NCBI GenBank assembly: GCA_002270565.1
Contig: NQMI01000029.1
Coordinates: 32,521 to 96,520 of the forward strand
Origin: Stenocarpella maydis
Taxonomy: Eukaryota > Ascomycota > Sordariomycetes > Diaporthales > Diaporthaceae
Direction of reading: 5' to 3'
DNA: 64,000 nucleotides
Part shown: positions 1-11,385 of the stretch, piece after piece
How positions within the stretch are numbered: the first letter of the stretch is position 1
Layout: each line of letters opens with the position of its first letter
The notes under the pieces: model-generated
Told to the model about the DNA's origin: nothing
Databases searched by the model: none
The model's input: the letters and a program-made list of their open reading frames with translations, nothing else
Made by a program: the position numbers and the translations under genes

Positions 1-146
1 ATATACTTTTTGGGTAAGAAATAAGGGTAATGCAGAGGTCTGAATTAAGGTGCAAATGCAGGCCAAAATAATCGACTCACGGCCACCAAACTCATCTTGC
101 GTCGCGCACGCACTAGGCGTACTCAGCGAAAATCGCCTGACTCGCA

Positions 147-218
147 AGAAGTCTAGGGTAACTCCTTACTAGAAGTCTAGGGTAACTCCTTACGAGAAGT
201 CTAGGGTAACTCCTTGCA
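147..218. repeat. Tandem repeat, three copies of a 24-bp unit
   Basis: Three adjacent copies of a unit beginning AGAAGTCTAGGGTAACTCCT occupy 147-170, 171-194 and 195-218. The first two copies differ only at their last base and the third diverges at its end (TTGC in place of TTAC). It lies at the left edge of the A/T-rich block and has no coding context. Confidence 0.9.
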
Positions 219-531
219 GGAAGTGCCAACGCCCTGCTGAGCGGTTCCGTTTAACAAAAGTCCTTAAGAGCTATAAGAAACTATTACTATTATATATTCT
301 TACCTTTAAATATAATTAATAGGTTAAATTACTTGCTTCAAGTATTAATATACTTAATATAAGAAGTATATACTTGTAAGTTATAATTTAATTAGCTAAT
401 AGGGCTATTATATAAATAGCTAAGGGTTAGTATACTCTTTAAGCACCCTTTTATTATCCCTCCCTTATTAACATTCTAATGTAACGATCGTGGTGGAAGG
501 TACCACTACGCCATAGATCAAAAGATCAGCT

Positions 532-558
532 AATATTCGAACTCTCTGTTCGAATATT
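532..558. repeat. Perfect 10-bp inverted repeat (hairpin)
   Basis: AATATTCGAA at 532-541 is followed after 7 bases by its exact reverse complement TTCGAATATT at 549-558. It sits inside the LTR-like part of the degraded repeat, about 55 bases after its TGTAACG start. It could fold into a hairpin or mark the LTR of an old element; no function is shown. Confidence 0.6.
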
Positions 559-1200
559 CCTTTCAACCGTACATATGGCTTACGTCTGGACCTAGGATCA
601 TAACATCTAATACTTACTTAGGGCAATTAACTTAACTATTAGTAATTGTAGGAGGTTAAACTAAGACTTAATATTTACTTTTATTGCTGCCCTTAGCTGA
701 ATTACTTTAACCTACTAATTCTTATAGCTTTAAAGTTTAAAGTAACAAGAGAGGAATTACCTTAGCTACTTCCTTCCTAGGGGAGGGCAATTCTCATAAG
801 GGAAGATAAGGCAGGCTATAAGGGCCCTTATTTCTAATCAAGTTAACCTAAGGCCTAGGCTACTTTAATTAATAATAAATAGTACTCATTAGTCCTCCTA
901 ATAGTTAGAAAGATACCTCTAAGAATTAGTAGCTTTATGATAATTAGTAATGCTTATATAGCAATAATAAAGTATTAATATAGGTATGAATTATAGCCTA
1001 AAGGCAGCCTTTAAAGATATGTTATTAGCTATTACTATAAGGGTGTTATAAATAATAACTTCTATATATTACTTTATATTAATCTAGTTGAGTTGTAGAA
1101 GAAGTTTGGTAATGAGAAAAAAAATCCGTTGTTAAGGAATTAAAGTTTTTTATAGGGGGGTACCAGACGCAAATATCGCATCACGCGTATGCGGGGGGGG

Positions 1201-2422
1201 CCGGAACAGGGGGGGGCCGAATGTGGGCCACTCACATTAGAACATGCCAATGATTCCGCGTGGTATTCACTTCAACCCTAATTCAAGAGGCTCGAAAAGG
1301 CAGCAGAGTGTGGATGTGAGCTTTGTGGGTTGATGGTGGAACCTTCCAATCACTTTAAGGGGCAGGACACGGACTCCTGCAGCTTTCAAAGGGACTGCAC
1401 GGGGGCAAGAGTATGCAGACGTCTCCATAAATGATCGTGTCAAACGTCTTCTAGATCACACTGACACGAAAGCACACCTACAAATCAGGTTCCCCGGCAC
1501 TGATAACAAAAGGTGGGCTCAGGTGCTCAATACCTTGATGGACTACGCGTGGCCTCGCTTGAAGCACGACAGGAAAGTGCCTGCCAGCAATACCTCGATG
1601 ATTACCCTTTAGCCTCCTTTTTTTTGGCCCTGCGAATCTCCCTATTGAATGACTTAGTTTGTGACTCGATGCTGCTGGCGGTCAACCACCCTGGGAAGAT
1701 GCTTTTGGTGACTACATACTGGCCGGAGATGGCCAAATGTAGACATGGGCTGGCCCCTTCTCGAGAACAGGCATACTGGCGACACGGGCTCGGGCTTCGA
1801 ACACAGTACTTCACACCTCACGGGACATTGCATCCAGTCGAGATAGTAAATCATATGACTCAGGGCAACCAGACTTTCTCTCTTTTCTGTATTGAAACGC
1901 ATAGCACTCCGTGATGAGGCAGCCACCAGCTGCGGGAACTGGCTACTGCCAGACTTCACCGGCCGAGACCAGACAAAAAGGTCGTCTTTCTCTCGCACGC
2001 AATAATAAATGAAGTATTATAAATAAAGAAGGAAAGACATGCGATGCTGCATTTTCCGTCCTTGGTAACCGAAAAAAAAAATGTGATGGGCCCCGTAGGG
2101 AAAACCGCCATTCTCGAGAGAAAAAAAAAACCAATTTGCAAACTTCCTCGAGGTCCATTATAACACAAAAAAAGGAGGTGTTTTGTATGCACAGCCGATT
2201 CTCCTGACGCCGTTGAATTGTATAATCCTTCTGCGCACTGTCCCAAAGAGCAAGATCAAAACTTGGTATGCTGAGGTCATCCAAAGAAGCACATGCACGG
2301 GAGAGGGAGAACTCAGTCTCCCCGATAAGCAGCAAAAGACAGAAAGAAGGGCAAGGAATAGCAGAACGTTGGCCTACAAGTACACCTCATCTATAAGATC
2401 CCTTAGCACGCCCCGTCCCCGC
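1201..2422. other. Intergenic region downstream of NTO1
   Basis: No gene could be supported here. A 133-codon plus-strand ORF at 1513-1914 overlaps equally long antisense ORFs and shows no recognisable domain, so it is treated as chance. The stretch just before 2423 presumably holds the NTO1 3' UTR and polyadenylation signals on the minus strand. Confidence 0.5.
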
Positions 2423-5400
2423 TTATCGTCTCCTGCCTGAGGATCGCAACCGCTTCCTCTGGTTCCCGAGCCCAGTACTGCTGCCATATCGAAGCTTCCT
2501 AGCCGACGAGGAGCCCGACGGGACCGCCAGCGGCACGCCAACGGGCGACGCGGTGATGGTGCTATCCTCCACGTTGAACTCGAGATCGTTGAGCTCCTCC
2601 TCGTCCATGTCAGTCAGCTCCTCGCTAAGACTGCGCACGGCATCCCTGCCAGCCCATTGCTGCTCGATGGCTGTCGTGCCCTCGGGTTCGAAGTTCTTTA
2701 GATACCACGGCACGCCGCCCTCTGTGAGGGTAGAGTCCGCGCCTCGCCCAAGGCTTCCATTGGACTGCGGAGGTGTGAGAGGTGTTGGGTGCTGTGAATG
2801 TTGGGAGACAGGCACGTAGCCATTTGTGTCGGGCGGCGTAGGTGCCGATTTCACTAGGCTCGGTAGACTTTTATCGTCAGCACCCGCAGCATCCTCGCCA
2901 ACGGCAGTCGTATCTTGGTCTATGCCGCCGTTAGCTTGGGCGGGCTCCTCCTCCTTGACTTCAATGCTTTGCTCGTCAATATCCATCTGCTCAGCGGTCT
3001 CCGCGACGTCGACAGTGTGATCTTGCGCAGTCGCTGCGACGGTAATGGGACCTTCTTCAGCAGCATCAACCATGATGACATCTTGGCTTGATTGTGCCGG
3101 TGGGTCAGGTTGAGGCTGCGGCGCAGGTTTTCGAATTTCCAAAGACGCATCAATCATGCCCTCCAGCTCTTTTTGGAGACTGTCAAAAGATTTCGAGGTG
3201 ATGTCGGCTTCAGCTTTGAGAGCAATCTCCAGCTGTGGCTGAACTGACTTGAGAATCCGCTTGCCGAGTCGCCTGCGGTCTTTTGCCTCAGAGTATTGGC
3301 TCTGCTTAGTAGGGGAGACGTCGATCGGTTCGAACCTAGGCTGATCTGATACTGCGGGTCTTGCCTCGGCATTAATGCCAACATGAATAACCTCACAGAG
3401 ATCATGCGCAAAGGCGAGAGTCGTGGTGTAGAAACGCTTCTCAAACTTGGCCTCTAATTGTAAAAGACCGTCTTTGAAGACATTCTTATCAAGTCTGGTT
3501 GTGTCATGCATTAGTCAATGGGCTCGCATTCAAGGGACAAGGAAATACTCACGCTTCAGCCTTGCCGATGACAGGCAGGAGCAACTTGAAGACCGGGAAG
3601 TAACACGTATCGACAAAATCTTGCTCCATCTCTGCGGCCTCCAGCTTGGATGCCTCCCGAGTGACAATATCGTCCGCAAGAGACTTCAGCTGCTCAAGGT
3701 CCCTCAGTAGAATCTCAGCAAAATCAATGCGTCTCGCCAGCCGATTCTTTCCCGACGGGCCCATGGCTGCGAAGTCGCGCCTTGTGAGCTCCATGGACGA
3801 GAAGGACTCCATCTGTAGCTGCAGACGCTTCAGAAGCGCTGCACCACGCCGGGATTCCCGCTTCAGTGTCCAGTAACGACAAGCTTCAGCGACGTACTCC
3901 TTTCTTTTGCGGAGAGCAAAACGAGCCAGCCCGCTGTCAACAAGGTCGAACACCGCTTGTGGGATGACAGGCGCCCCAGATGGCAACTTCCATATCTTGC
4001 CTGACTGACCCTTCTTCTTGTCGCCTGCTCCAGAGAGCTTGTCGCCAAGCATTTGGGACTCAGGAGGATGTTCTGTGATGGCATTGCGGTGGATGGCAGC
4101 GAGCTCCTGAGCCACAGCTTGGCTGTCGGCCCAAATGCGCCCCTTCATTGTGCGCTTGTAAAACCTCTTTGCGTCCTTGGTAGCCGCGGCAACGGCATGC
4201 TCCTTTTCGTAGTCCGGAGGGCAGTGCTTGTCACAGAACGCTTTCAGAACCCCATCCAGCGCGAGAGCGCCCTGTGGAGTCTTCATCTTCAGGTACAGAT
4301 GCGCACGCCGTGCGCATGTGACGTGGAAAGCTTGGTAACAGGCCTTGTTACTGCATTGTATGCAAGCGCCCATCTTCTGGTTGCAGATGTAGCATTGAAG
4401 CTTCCACCGGTTCTTGGGGACCTTATCAACGTCCATGACTGGCTCAAGGAAAACATTATTCCCAAGATTGACTTCGGGGATCCATATGGCACAAAGAAGG
4501 TGCGCCCATTTGGAAAAATTGGTTTGTTTGAATGCGCCGTCAGTGTTGGGGCAGAAAATGCAGGTCTAGCATCCCAAAATTAGCATAGCCTTCCATGTCG
4601 GAGAGGGCGGGCCGCATAGGTCACTTACCGGGATGCCACGACCCGCGAGTTGGCATTTCCGACACATCCATTGCCCCTCAGGAATGAACGGAACGCCATA
4701 ACAGTCTTGGTGGACCGCGAGATCGCATCCGTCACAAAATACAATCGCGTTGGTGTTTTCGCAGTCCCCATCGTCGCAGATAGCACACTTACTGTCTTGC
4801 TCTTCACCAGCCTGTGTCTCACCGTTCACGGCTGCAGCTGAGCTGGACCGTGGCCTGTGGGTCTGTGGTGGTTTTGGATTTGGCTTGGGTATCTTTTTCT
4901 CCAAAGAGTGCCATTCTTTCTCAATCTTGGTAATTGTGATTTCAAACACCTCACGGGTGACGAGTTCCAGCCCAAGGGCCTTCCTCTGGCTGTTGAGTGT
5001 TTCCAACCACATATCATCCTGCTCATCCATATCGTACTCGACACGACCGAGGTTGGAGCCGCTGTGTGAGACAACCACTTCACCATCGGGCTTCTGGCCG
5101 AGCAACTGATCCACATCCTCGTCGATGTGAGCATCACTGGCCTTTAGAAGGGTATGTTCTGGCCTGATGTAATTATCGCTTTCCTGGTAGCCCACGTTCA
5201 TCATGGCCTTTTCAACATATTTCGCTTGGCCAAACGTCTTGCTCTCGAACAGCAGTATACGATCTGTCTTGCGGTACGACGGGTTTTTCAAGTCGAGGCG
5301 CTCCTTCGGGGTCTGGTTGAGGGTGGACAGCACCTTGGGTGTCTTCGGAGTCAGCGCAAAGTCGGAGCGTGTGGCATAGAAAGATACCGCATCTCTAGTT

Positions 5401-6083
5401 GGGCGGGGCCGCCGCCGCGAAGGTGTCTCGAGGGCGGTGTTTTGGGATGATGCGGCTGCGCTATCTGGCTGCGCAGCCGAGTCGATCGGAGCGCCAGAGC
5501 CTGCCGCTTCGGTATCCTTTGAGGGCGTGCTGACGCCGTTGACGGAAGCGCGAGTGGGCGGGGGAGGAGGTGTTGACTTCCTGGTGCCGTCTACGTCTTC
5601 CGAATGGAACATCATGAAGGTCGCCTCAATATCGAGATTTGGGTGGAATTCCTCCCAGCCACGCTCTTCTCGGGGCTTGTAGCCTTCGCTCTGGGCGACG
5701 GCTGCTGCGACGGCAGCAGCAGAGCTGAACTCGACATCGCCGTGTCCGGAACGGCTAGCAGCGGCGCCGAGGCGGGTGCTTCTCTCTCGGGGGAGGACGG
5801 TGGTATTACGGTTCGAAGACCTCCGAGCGGCGCTTCGCGGCCTGGGGGGTGTTGGCCTGACCGAGGGACCGGCTGGCGACTCGGTATCTTCGAGGACGAA
5901 GCGGCCGCCACCACCGGGGCCGCCTGGGACGTACTTTCTCTTCTTCAGAGGCGGCTCTTCTTGGTCGTGCGGAGCTCTTGCTCTACCACGACCCGCCACA
6001 CGGCCAGAGCGTGAGCTCCGGGGTGTAGAAGGCCTGGAAGCCATGGCGCCTGATCTGTATCCCGACGGAGCCTTATCAGGCAA
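2423..6083 (-). CDS. NTO1: NTO1-like PHD-finger scaffold of the NuA3 histone acetyltransferase complex
   Basis: Three exons on the minus strand: 6083-4629, 4565-3553 and 3494-2423, giving about 1179 residues. Introns are 63 and 58 bp with GTAAGT and GTGAGT donors; phases match (P485/T486; a split Ala codon). Domains in order: a basic Ser/Arg/Pro-rich tail, an enhancer-of-polycomb-like region (about 240-400), a PHD finger from CAICDDGDCE (residue 433), then an extended PHD finger (about 487-580) with CIFC, a WAHLLC motif and CYIC...HVTC ligands, and a helical region and disordered acidic tail. This order is that of yeast Nto1 and animal BRPF proteins, which hold a MYST acetyltransferase on histone H3. 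The family is clear; complex membership is inferred. The start could instead be the in-frame ATG at 6044 (MASRPSTPRSS). Confidence 0.93.
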
Positions 6084-7705
6084 ACACGGAGGCCGAGTAT
6101 CGGGGTGTGGGGGATCGCGTCGTCAAGGGGTGGCGGGGGCGAGACTGCGGGAGGGAATGAGTCGTGAAGGGCATCGGGTCCGACGTGGCTGAGCGGCCAG
6201 GGGCAAGGCTGGTTGAAAACAGCAACAGACCACGGGGAGGCGCGTCGTTTTCGAGGGGATATGGCGGAGGTTGGAGGATGGATGCGATGCGACAGATGGC
6301 CAGACTGGAGGGCGAGAATTGGGGTGAGGTTGAACGCGAGGAGCTCTAATTAGGTAAGGCGCGGGCTGCATGGGAAAAGTGCCCAGGCCTTCCGGGGAGG
6401 TGTGGTCCCCACCTGTCGGCTTACGTAATGGTCGCGTTTCTGCGGAGCACAGGGCAGGCAGAGTGCAGTAGTCAGGAACAGCCACCCCTTTCCCCTGTCA
6501 ATCATTTATCACTTTCCCATGTCTGTCAAGCGGCCACAGAATGGTTGCGTGTCAGTCTCACTGATGACAGAGGAAACCCGTTTCTGCCATGTGCCTCTCT
6601 GGGCCTTTTCAATCAGTTCCCGCCATGTGCCGCCCCCCTCCCTGGTCACACATACACATACACACCAGACAACCTTGTCAGCATGCAGCACTGTCCTCGT
6701 CTAGAGGGTTCTAAGAAATCGCTCTCATTCTGAGAAGTTCAGCGGCAGTCCAGCAGACAAGAGACTCAATCTATCCAACCCTGCCATAACGATAAGCTCA
6801 ATCCTCAATCTGGCGTCAGGGAAACTTCTCGATGTACAATTGATGCCGATCAGCAACACCTTCTCCACAGGGGTCCTCCCGATTTACCCCAGATTTCTGG
6901 ACCGTGACGTGCGTCTTGGGCCTCTCCGACCCTGGCCACATCAGACAAGTGATTGGTCTGTCAGCTTGCCGGGGGTGAGGTGGGGGGGGGCTATTGTGTT
7001 GTACACACCCAGGGTGAGAGGGGACATCGGGGTCCTCCTGCAGGTCACCACCATCCGCTACATACGTACTACCTCCACAGCAGCCGCCACATGGCACTGC
7101 AGATCATGATGCAGTCGTCGACCCGGACAAACCACGCCGCAGACCCAGACCCAGACCCTGACCCACAGCGGCTGCGCACCTTGGACCCATCCTTCTTGGT
7201 CCACTCATGGATCTCTGCCCTGAGGCGTTCATTGGCGGAAGACATGTTGTGTGGTCTTGCAGGTATCTCGTAAAGATGGTAGAAGAACCGGTTGCTTGAG
7301 AAGTGGGACTCATTCACTTATAGGCTTGGTTGAGGCTCGCTGCCTGTAAAAGTCTAGGCGTCGGCCGTGATTCGACCTACCGGCATACCATCGAATACAA
7401 TCTGGATTCTGCAGCGATAATTATTTATTCGCACCCCAACCGCCTACTATGCAAGCAATTTGGATCTGGCCAACAGGGACCTCGTCTCCTCAGAAGTACC
7501 ATACGTTGCAGGTGTTGGACCTCGCCTGACTTAGGTAGCTGTGGCTCAGATGTCCAGATCCTTGGGTGTTGTTGTGATACAAAGCCACAGTTGGACAGCT
7601 GAGCCGGTTCTCCTTTCTCTTCTTCTTGTGCCTGATCATATCACAGCGTATTACCTCTACCCACTGGTCCCTTGTTCAAATTTTCTCCGCAAATCCTGAT
7701 TCGTT
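6084..7705. other. Intergenic region upstream of NTO1
   Basis: Roughly 6084-6450 should carry the NTO1 promoter and 5' UTR. The rest contains short ORFs only, with one possible small spliced gene on the minus strand (6816-7240, listed separately). No tRNA or other RNA gene was recognised. Confidence 0.5.
6816..7240 (-). CDS. Possible small spliced gene of unknown function
   Basis: A minus-strand ATG at 7240 has a good context (CACAACATG) and opens MSSANERLRAEIHEWTKKDG..., a composition typical of real fungal proteins rather than chance. The reading breaks into low-complexity GSGSGS after a possible GTGCGC donor at about 7174. A second coding-like stretch ending ADRHQLYIEKFP and a stop at 6816 lies downstream. 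Joining them needs a non-consensus acceptor near 6940, so the exon structure is uncertain, as is whether this is a gene at all. I do not recognise the family. Confidence 0.2.
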
Positions 7706-8654
7706 ATGAGCCCCAGGATAATCCTCGGCGCTGGCGTCTTCACCAAGGCTAAGGCTACAACGACATCAGTGATGCTAAGCCATGGCTGGACGCTCCTGCA
7801 GAGAGCAAGTATATCGCCAGAGAGATCGAGTATCTCGGCTAGCTCGACTTCGGGTCGAAGTTTGCTATTTCGACCAAGCTACCCGGCTGGTTGGGTCCTG
7901 CCACCAAGCAGACGGTCATCGCTCAGACCAGGGCAAGCCTGAGCAAGCCAAGCGTCGGCAAAGTACAGCATTACCCCTATGCCAGCATGCCAAGCGGTTT
8001 CCAATCGCGTACTTTGTGACATAAATTTCTTACAATTCGACATCATATATACACTCACCCGACACCCCCGTACATTTTGAGGAGACAATCTCGAGCTTCG
8101 ACGCCCTCTTCAAGGATGGCACCCTCATGCGCTTCGACCTCACCAACTATACCCCCGAGCGGTAGAGGAGGTCCCCAAGGTCTGCCACGACAAGGCCTTC
8201 GTGCTCCCTTCCGTCTTACAGGGCAGCTACAGCGCCGTCACGCGGCTGGCAAAGGACGAGATGCTCCCCGTCCCCCGTTGGCACGGAACCTCCTACGCCT
8301 ACAGCCCCATCGCTGGCGGCTTCCTGGCCAAGACCTCATGGCAGCTCTGGGATGGCTTCTCCCGCGCGGCCGCAGGGAGGAGTCGAACTTCCTGGGCAAG
8401 TGCTACCGCCTCATGTAGAGCGGGAGCGTGGACTGGAGGCGATGGGCACGTGGCACGAGATCGCTGAGACCGAGAGCATCTCGGCCGTGGAGATGACCTG
8501 GCGCGGGGCTGCACACAATCCTGACCTTGGCGGCTCGCTCGGCGATGGGATCAAAGTTGGCGCATCGACTATTGAGCAGTGGAAGGAAAACATTGCTGCG
8601 AGCCGGAAAGGGCCTCTAAGCTCAGAAGCAGCGGCTAAGATTGATACTCTCTAG
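7706..8654 (+). pseudogene. Aldo-keto reductase (aflatoxin-aldehyde-reductase-like), degenerate
   Basis: Fragments of one aldo/keto reductase follow each other in the right order but in different frames. PRIILGAGVFTKA opens at 7706. YNDISDAKPWLDA (7756) follows in another frame and runs through an in-frame TAG at 7840 into FGSKFAISTKLPGWLG. Then come FEETISSFDALFKDG (about 8078), VLPSVLQGSYSAVTRLAKDE, YAYSPIAGGFLAKTS and the C-terminal GIKVGASTIEQWKENIAA ending at 8654. These match the AKR7/aflatoxin B1 aldehyde reductase type of NADPH-dependent carbonyl reductase. With at least one nonsense codon, several frameshifts and part of the body scrambled (7980-8060), no functional enzyme can be made. 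Introns cannot explain the breaks because the frames abut without splice sites. Confidence 0.8.
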
Positions 8655-11385
8655 GGAATTCTAAGGTCAGAATCCTATTACGGCGGTGGAAGATCATCCA
8701 TTCCTAGTCTCTTTGCTAAAGTTGATGATTCAGTGTGTTCTCAAATAGAACCATAGAGGAAGCAGGTTAAGGTACCTTATGAGAAATCATGCTAGAAACA
8801 GTAAATATCTTTCTACGGTAGCTCAAGCGCAAAAAATGCCTCTAACGATGAATAATAGTGTAGTTTTAGAGGGTGCCCCTATACGAGTACACCTCTGCAC
8901 TGATAGCCGCCTGTTGAACAGCTGCATATTTCTTGTTGGATGAAATCGACGGTGCAGTACGGAAATTGAAGCCCACAGCAGTACATCAGTCGTGTCATCC
9001 AAGCTTTCTACTTTTCAGGTGCCGGCATTTCATCCCCTAAACATACGATCCCTCCATTCTCATACACTGGAACCTGGAAGAAGATTTCAACTAAGTGCCA
9101 GTCATACATACCGGTAGCCATGCGATGTACCCACGATCATTTTTTTGCGTCCTCGGGGCTGTGATCTCGCAAACTGTGTGGGGACGTATGAAATGAGCGC
9201 AGGGAAAAGGTGCTGCGGGTAGAAGAGAAAAAGCTTTGTCCGAGAAAAAAACGACCCATGGTTTCCAGCCTTCAGCTTGCCCACCTCTATGCCTCGTTGG
9301 GCCACTATTGACCTGCATCACGCCCACGAACAACCACGTCAAGTAAGCTATCCAACAACTGTCTTATCAACAGCCAAAACGTCGAGGCAAGGTGACGCAT
9401 GTATTTCAAGCTGACCTCGTAAAACCATCAGCGAAAGAATACATGACCACCAGTACTCGTATTGCAATCCTCAGTTCTTCTCCCTATTGTGAGTAAAATA
9501 AGCATAAATAGAATTTTATCCTCCTGTAATAGTAAGTTCCAAACCATGACTCAAGCAAGGCATGCCTTTGCCACCATAAGAGTTCTTTGGCAGTCACTAG
9601 TCCCTTCTGATGCCCAAGAGCCGCTCAACTGGGGGGAGTCCAGGCAGACCAGCTTCTACAAGTCCGCCGCAGTTTTTGTCTACCGGCTACTTGGCAATGC
9701 CAGTTCCTCCCCTCCGCATGCATGGAAATCTTCGTTCACTGCTCCCGACCGACTCACACCCATCAGCCCGCAGCTGTCCCTTCCGCGACGCGCGAGACAC
9801 TGACATGTTTCTCCCCAGCGCCCCCGACGCTCACGCTCGCAAGCCCGAGGTCCCGAGCGAGACAGTGCAGCAGCCTCCTCCGCGCCTCCACGGCAGTTGA
9901 GGAGGAGGAAGGGGGCTGTCGCCACCATCTTCTTTCCCTCTTTTCGGTGTGTGGCCAGCTTCGGGCTGGGATTTCGGCTCTCGGACTTTGTTTTTTGAGT
10001 GCCTGGGTTCAAGAACATAGGTAAATGGGCCCTGGCAATGAATGTGTATCGTATGTGGCCGGGATCTGTAACTGTTTTGTCACTTGCGAGTAATTCTTGG
10101 GGGTGGTTGCTTGCTGACTCACTGGGGCGGATGTTGTTGTTGGTTTATACCATCAAAAGCTAGGCAGTCATACAGTTTTCGGGATGGCTGTTCAAGTATT
10201 GAATGCAACGAAGTCCTGGGTCCCTTTTGAGTCCTCTAACTTAAAGTTACTTGGGAGCATACCAGTACATCTTTATAACCAAGTCCCATCACGGAGCCCG
10301 CCACTTGAAGACGCAGTGTCGAGCGAGCTGGGAAAAAAGCAAAGTCGAGTATCAAATGTGTAGTATTTTTGCCGTGATATCATTTCTCTCTTGGGCCATC
10401 CAGGCCACGTAGATCGACCGCCTCTAGGGCCGACCAATTATCTATCTTCAGACCATACCATACAATAATACGGTACCGACAAGTGCTCTCTCTCTTTCTC
10501 TGTCTGTCTGCCTGTCTGTTCTGCCCGAGTCACAAACTCAGCCGACAAAGTAGACACTACCTTTCCCCCATCCTCCTTTCCCCAGACATTCAATCAGACA
10601 ACGCAGCGCTCACTAAATATGCTCAACCAGACAGAACTCAAGCAGACGTTCATCAGGACCTTGGAGCAATGAGAAACTCAGTTGCAGGATTTGTCGAGCC
10701 AAACATGCAGCAATAGGAGACAGCGTCTGGAAAACATGACGCAAACGCCAGATCCCCGTCCTAAAGAGATATCTTTGTCGAAGAGAAGAACCTGGACGCC
10801 CAGCCAGAAACCCCGAGCCGGAAATTGCCGAATCGCAGTACTTAACTCGTGCCCAATTTTCTACCGGTGCCATTGTAAAAGAAGCACGTCAAAAATATTC
10901 CATCAACCATGGGCCCCGGGTCACACCGGTGCCACACAAACAATAGACAACGCAAAATACACAGCCGAGTAGGCTGATGACTCAAGGTGTCATGGAGCTG
11001 GCATGAACATCGTTGCCAGGTGGCACATAGCCTCGTAATTACGTAGATCGTGATCTCCGTCGGTCGATAGAGGCGAAGTAGGAGTTAGGTCGAAAAGTCT
11101 TGTGGTTTTGTAGTTTTAGGTCGGTCAGGAGAAAGTGAAGTGAACCGTGAAAACGCCTTTTCCGCTATGCTCCAGTGAAAATGATGAATCTTGAAAAGCC
11201 AACCATGAAGCCACGCTACTCTTTTGCAGGAAAAACAAAAACATTTGGGTATTTCGAAAGGACTCGGGGTATATGTATTCAACAGCCGGTCCCGCCGTTC
11301 TCGGGGGTTTGGGTATCATAGAGGTCGGCTGTCAAGGGAGCCGGGTTGAGTGTGTTGAGCGCTGAGTGATTTGGGGGTGTGGCGC
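8655..11385. other. Intergenic region without a supported gene
   Basis: Only short overlapping ORFs on both strands occur (for example 9462-9803 plus, 10613-10873 minus), none with a recognisable domain. The right end should contain the 3' UTR of the leucine-rich-repeat gene. No RNA gene or repeat was seen. Confidence 0.5.

Larger units (their letters stand above)
1..1200. repeat. A/T-rich degraded repeat DNA (RIP-like)
   Basis: From about 240 to 1160 the sequence is strongly A/T-rich, full of TA steps and stop codons in all frames, and has no usable ORF. The first 240 bases and the bases after 1160 return to mixed composition. Loss of C/G in a non-coding block next to normal-GC genes is what RIP leaves behind in repeats of filamentous ascomycetes. 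The stretch from about 479 (starting TGTAACG) to 600 resembles the start of a retrotransposon LTR, but no second LTR or coding domain is visible. Assignment to a repeat is good; assignment to an element class is weak. Confidence 0.6.

Noticed and set aside
3325..3345. tRNA T-loop-like GGTTCGAACC
   Set aside because: It is inside an NTO1 exon and has no surrounding cloverleaf.
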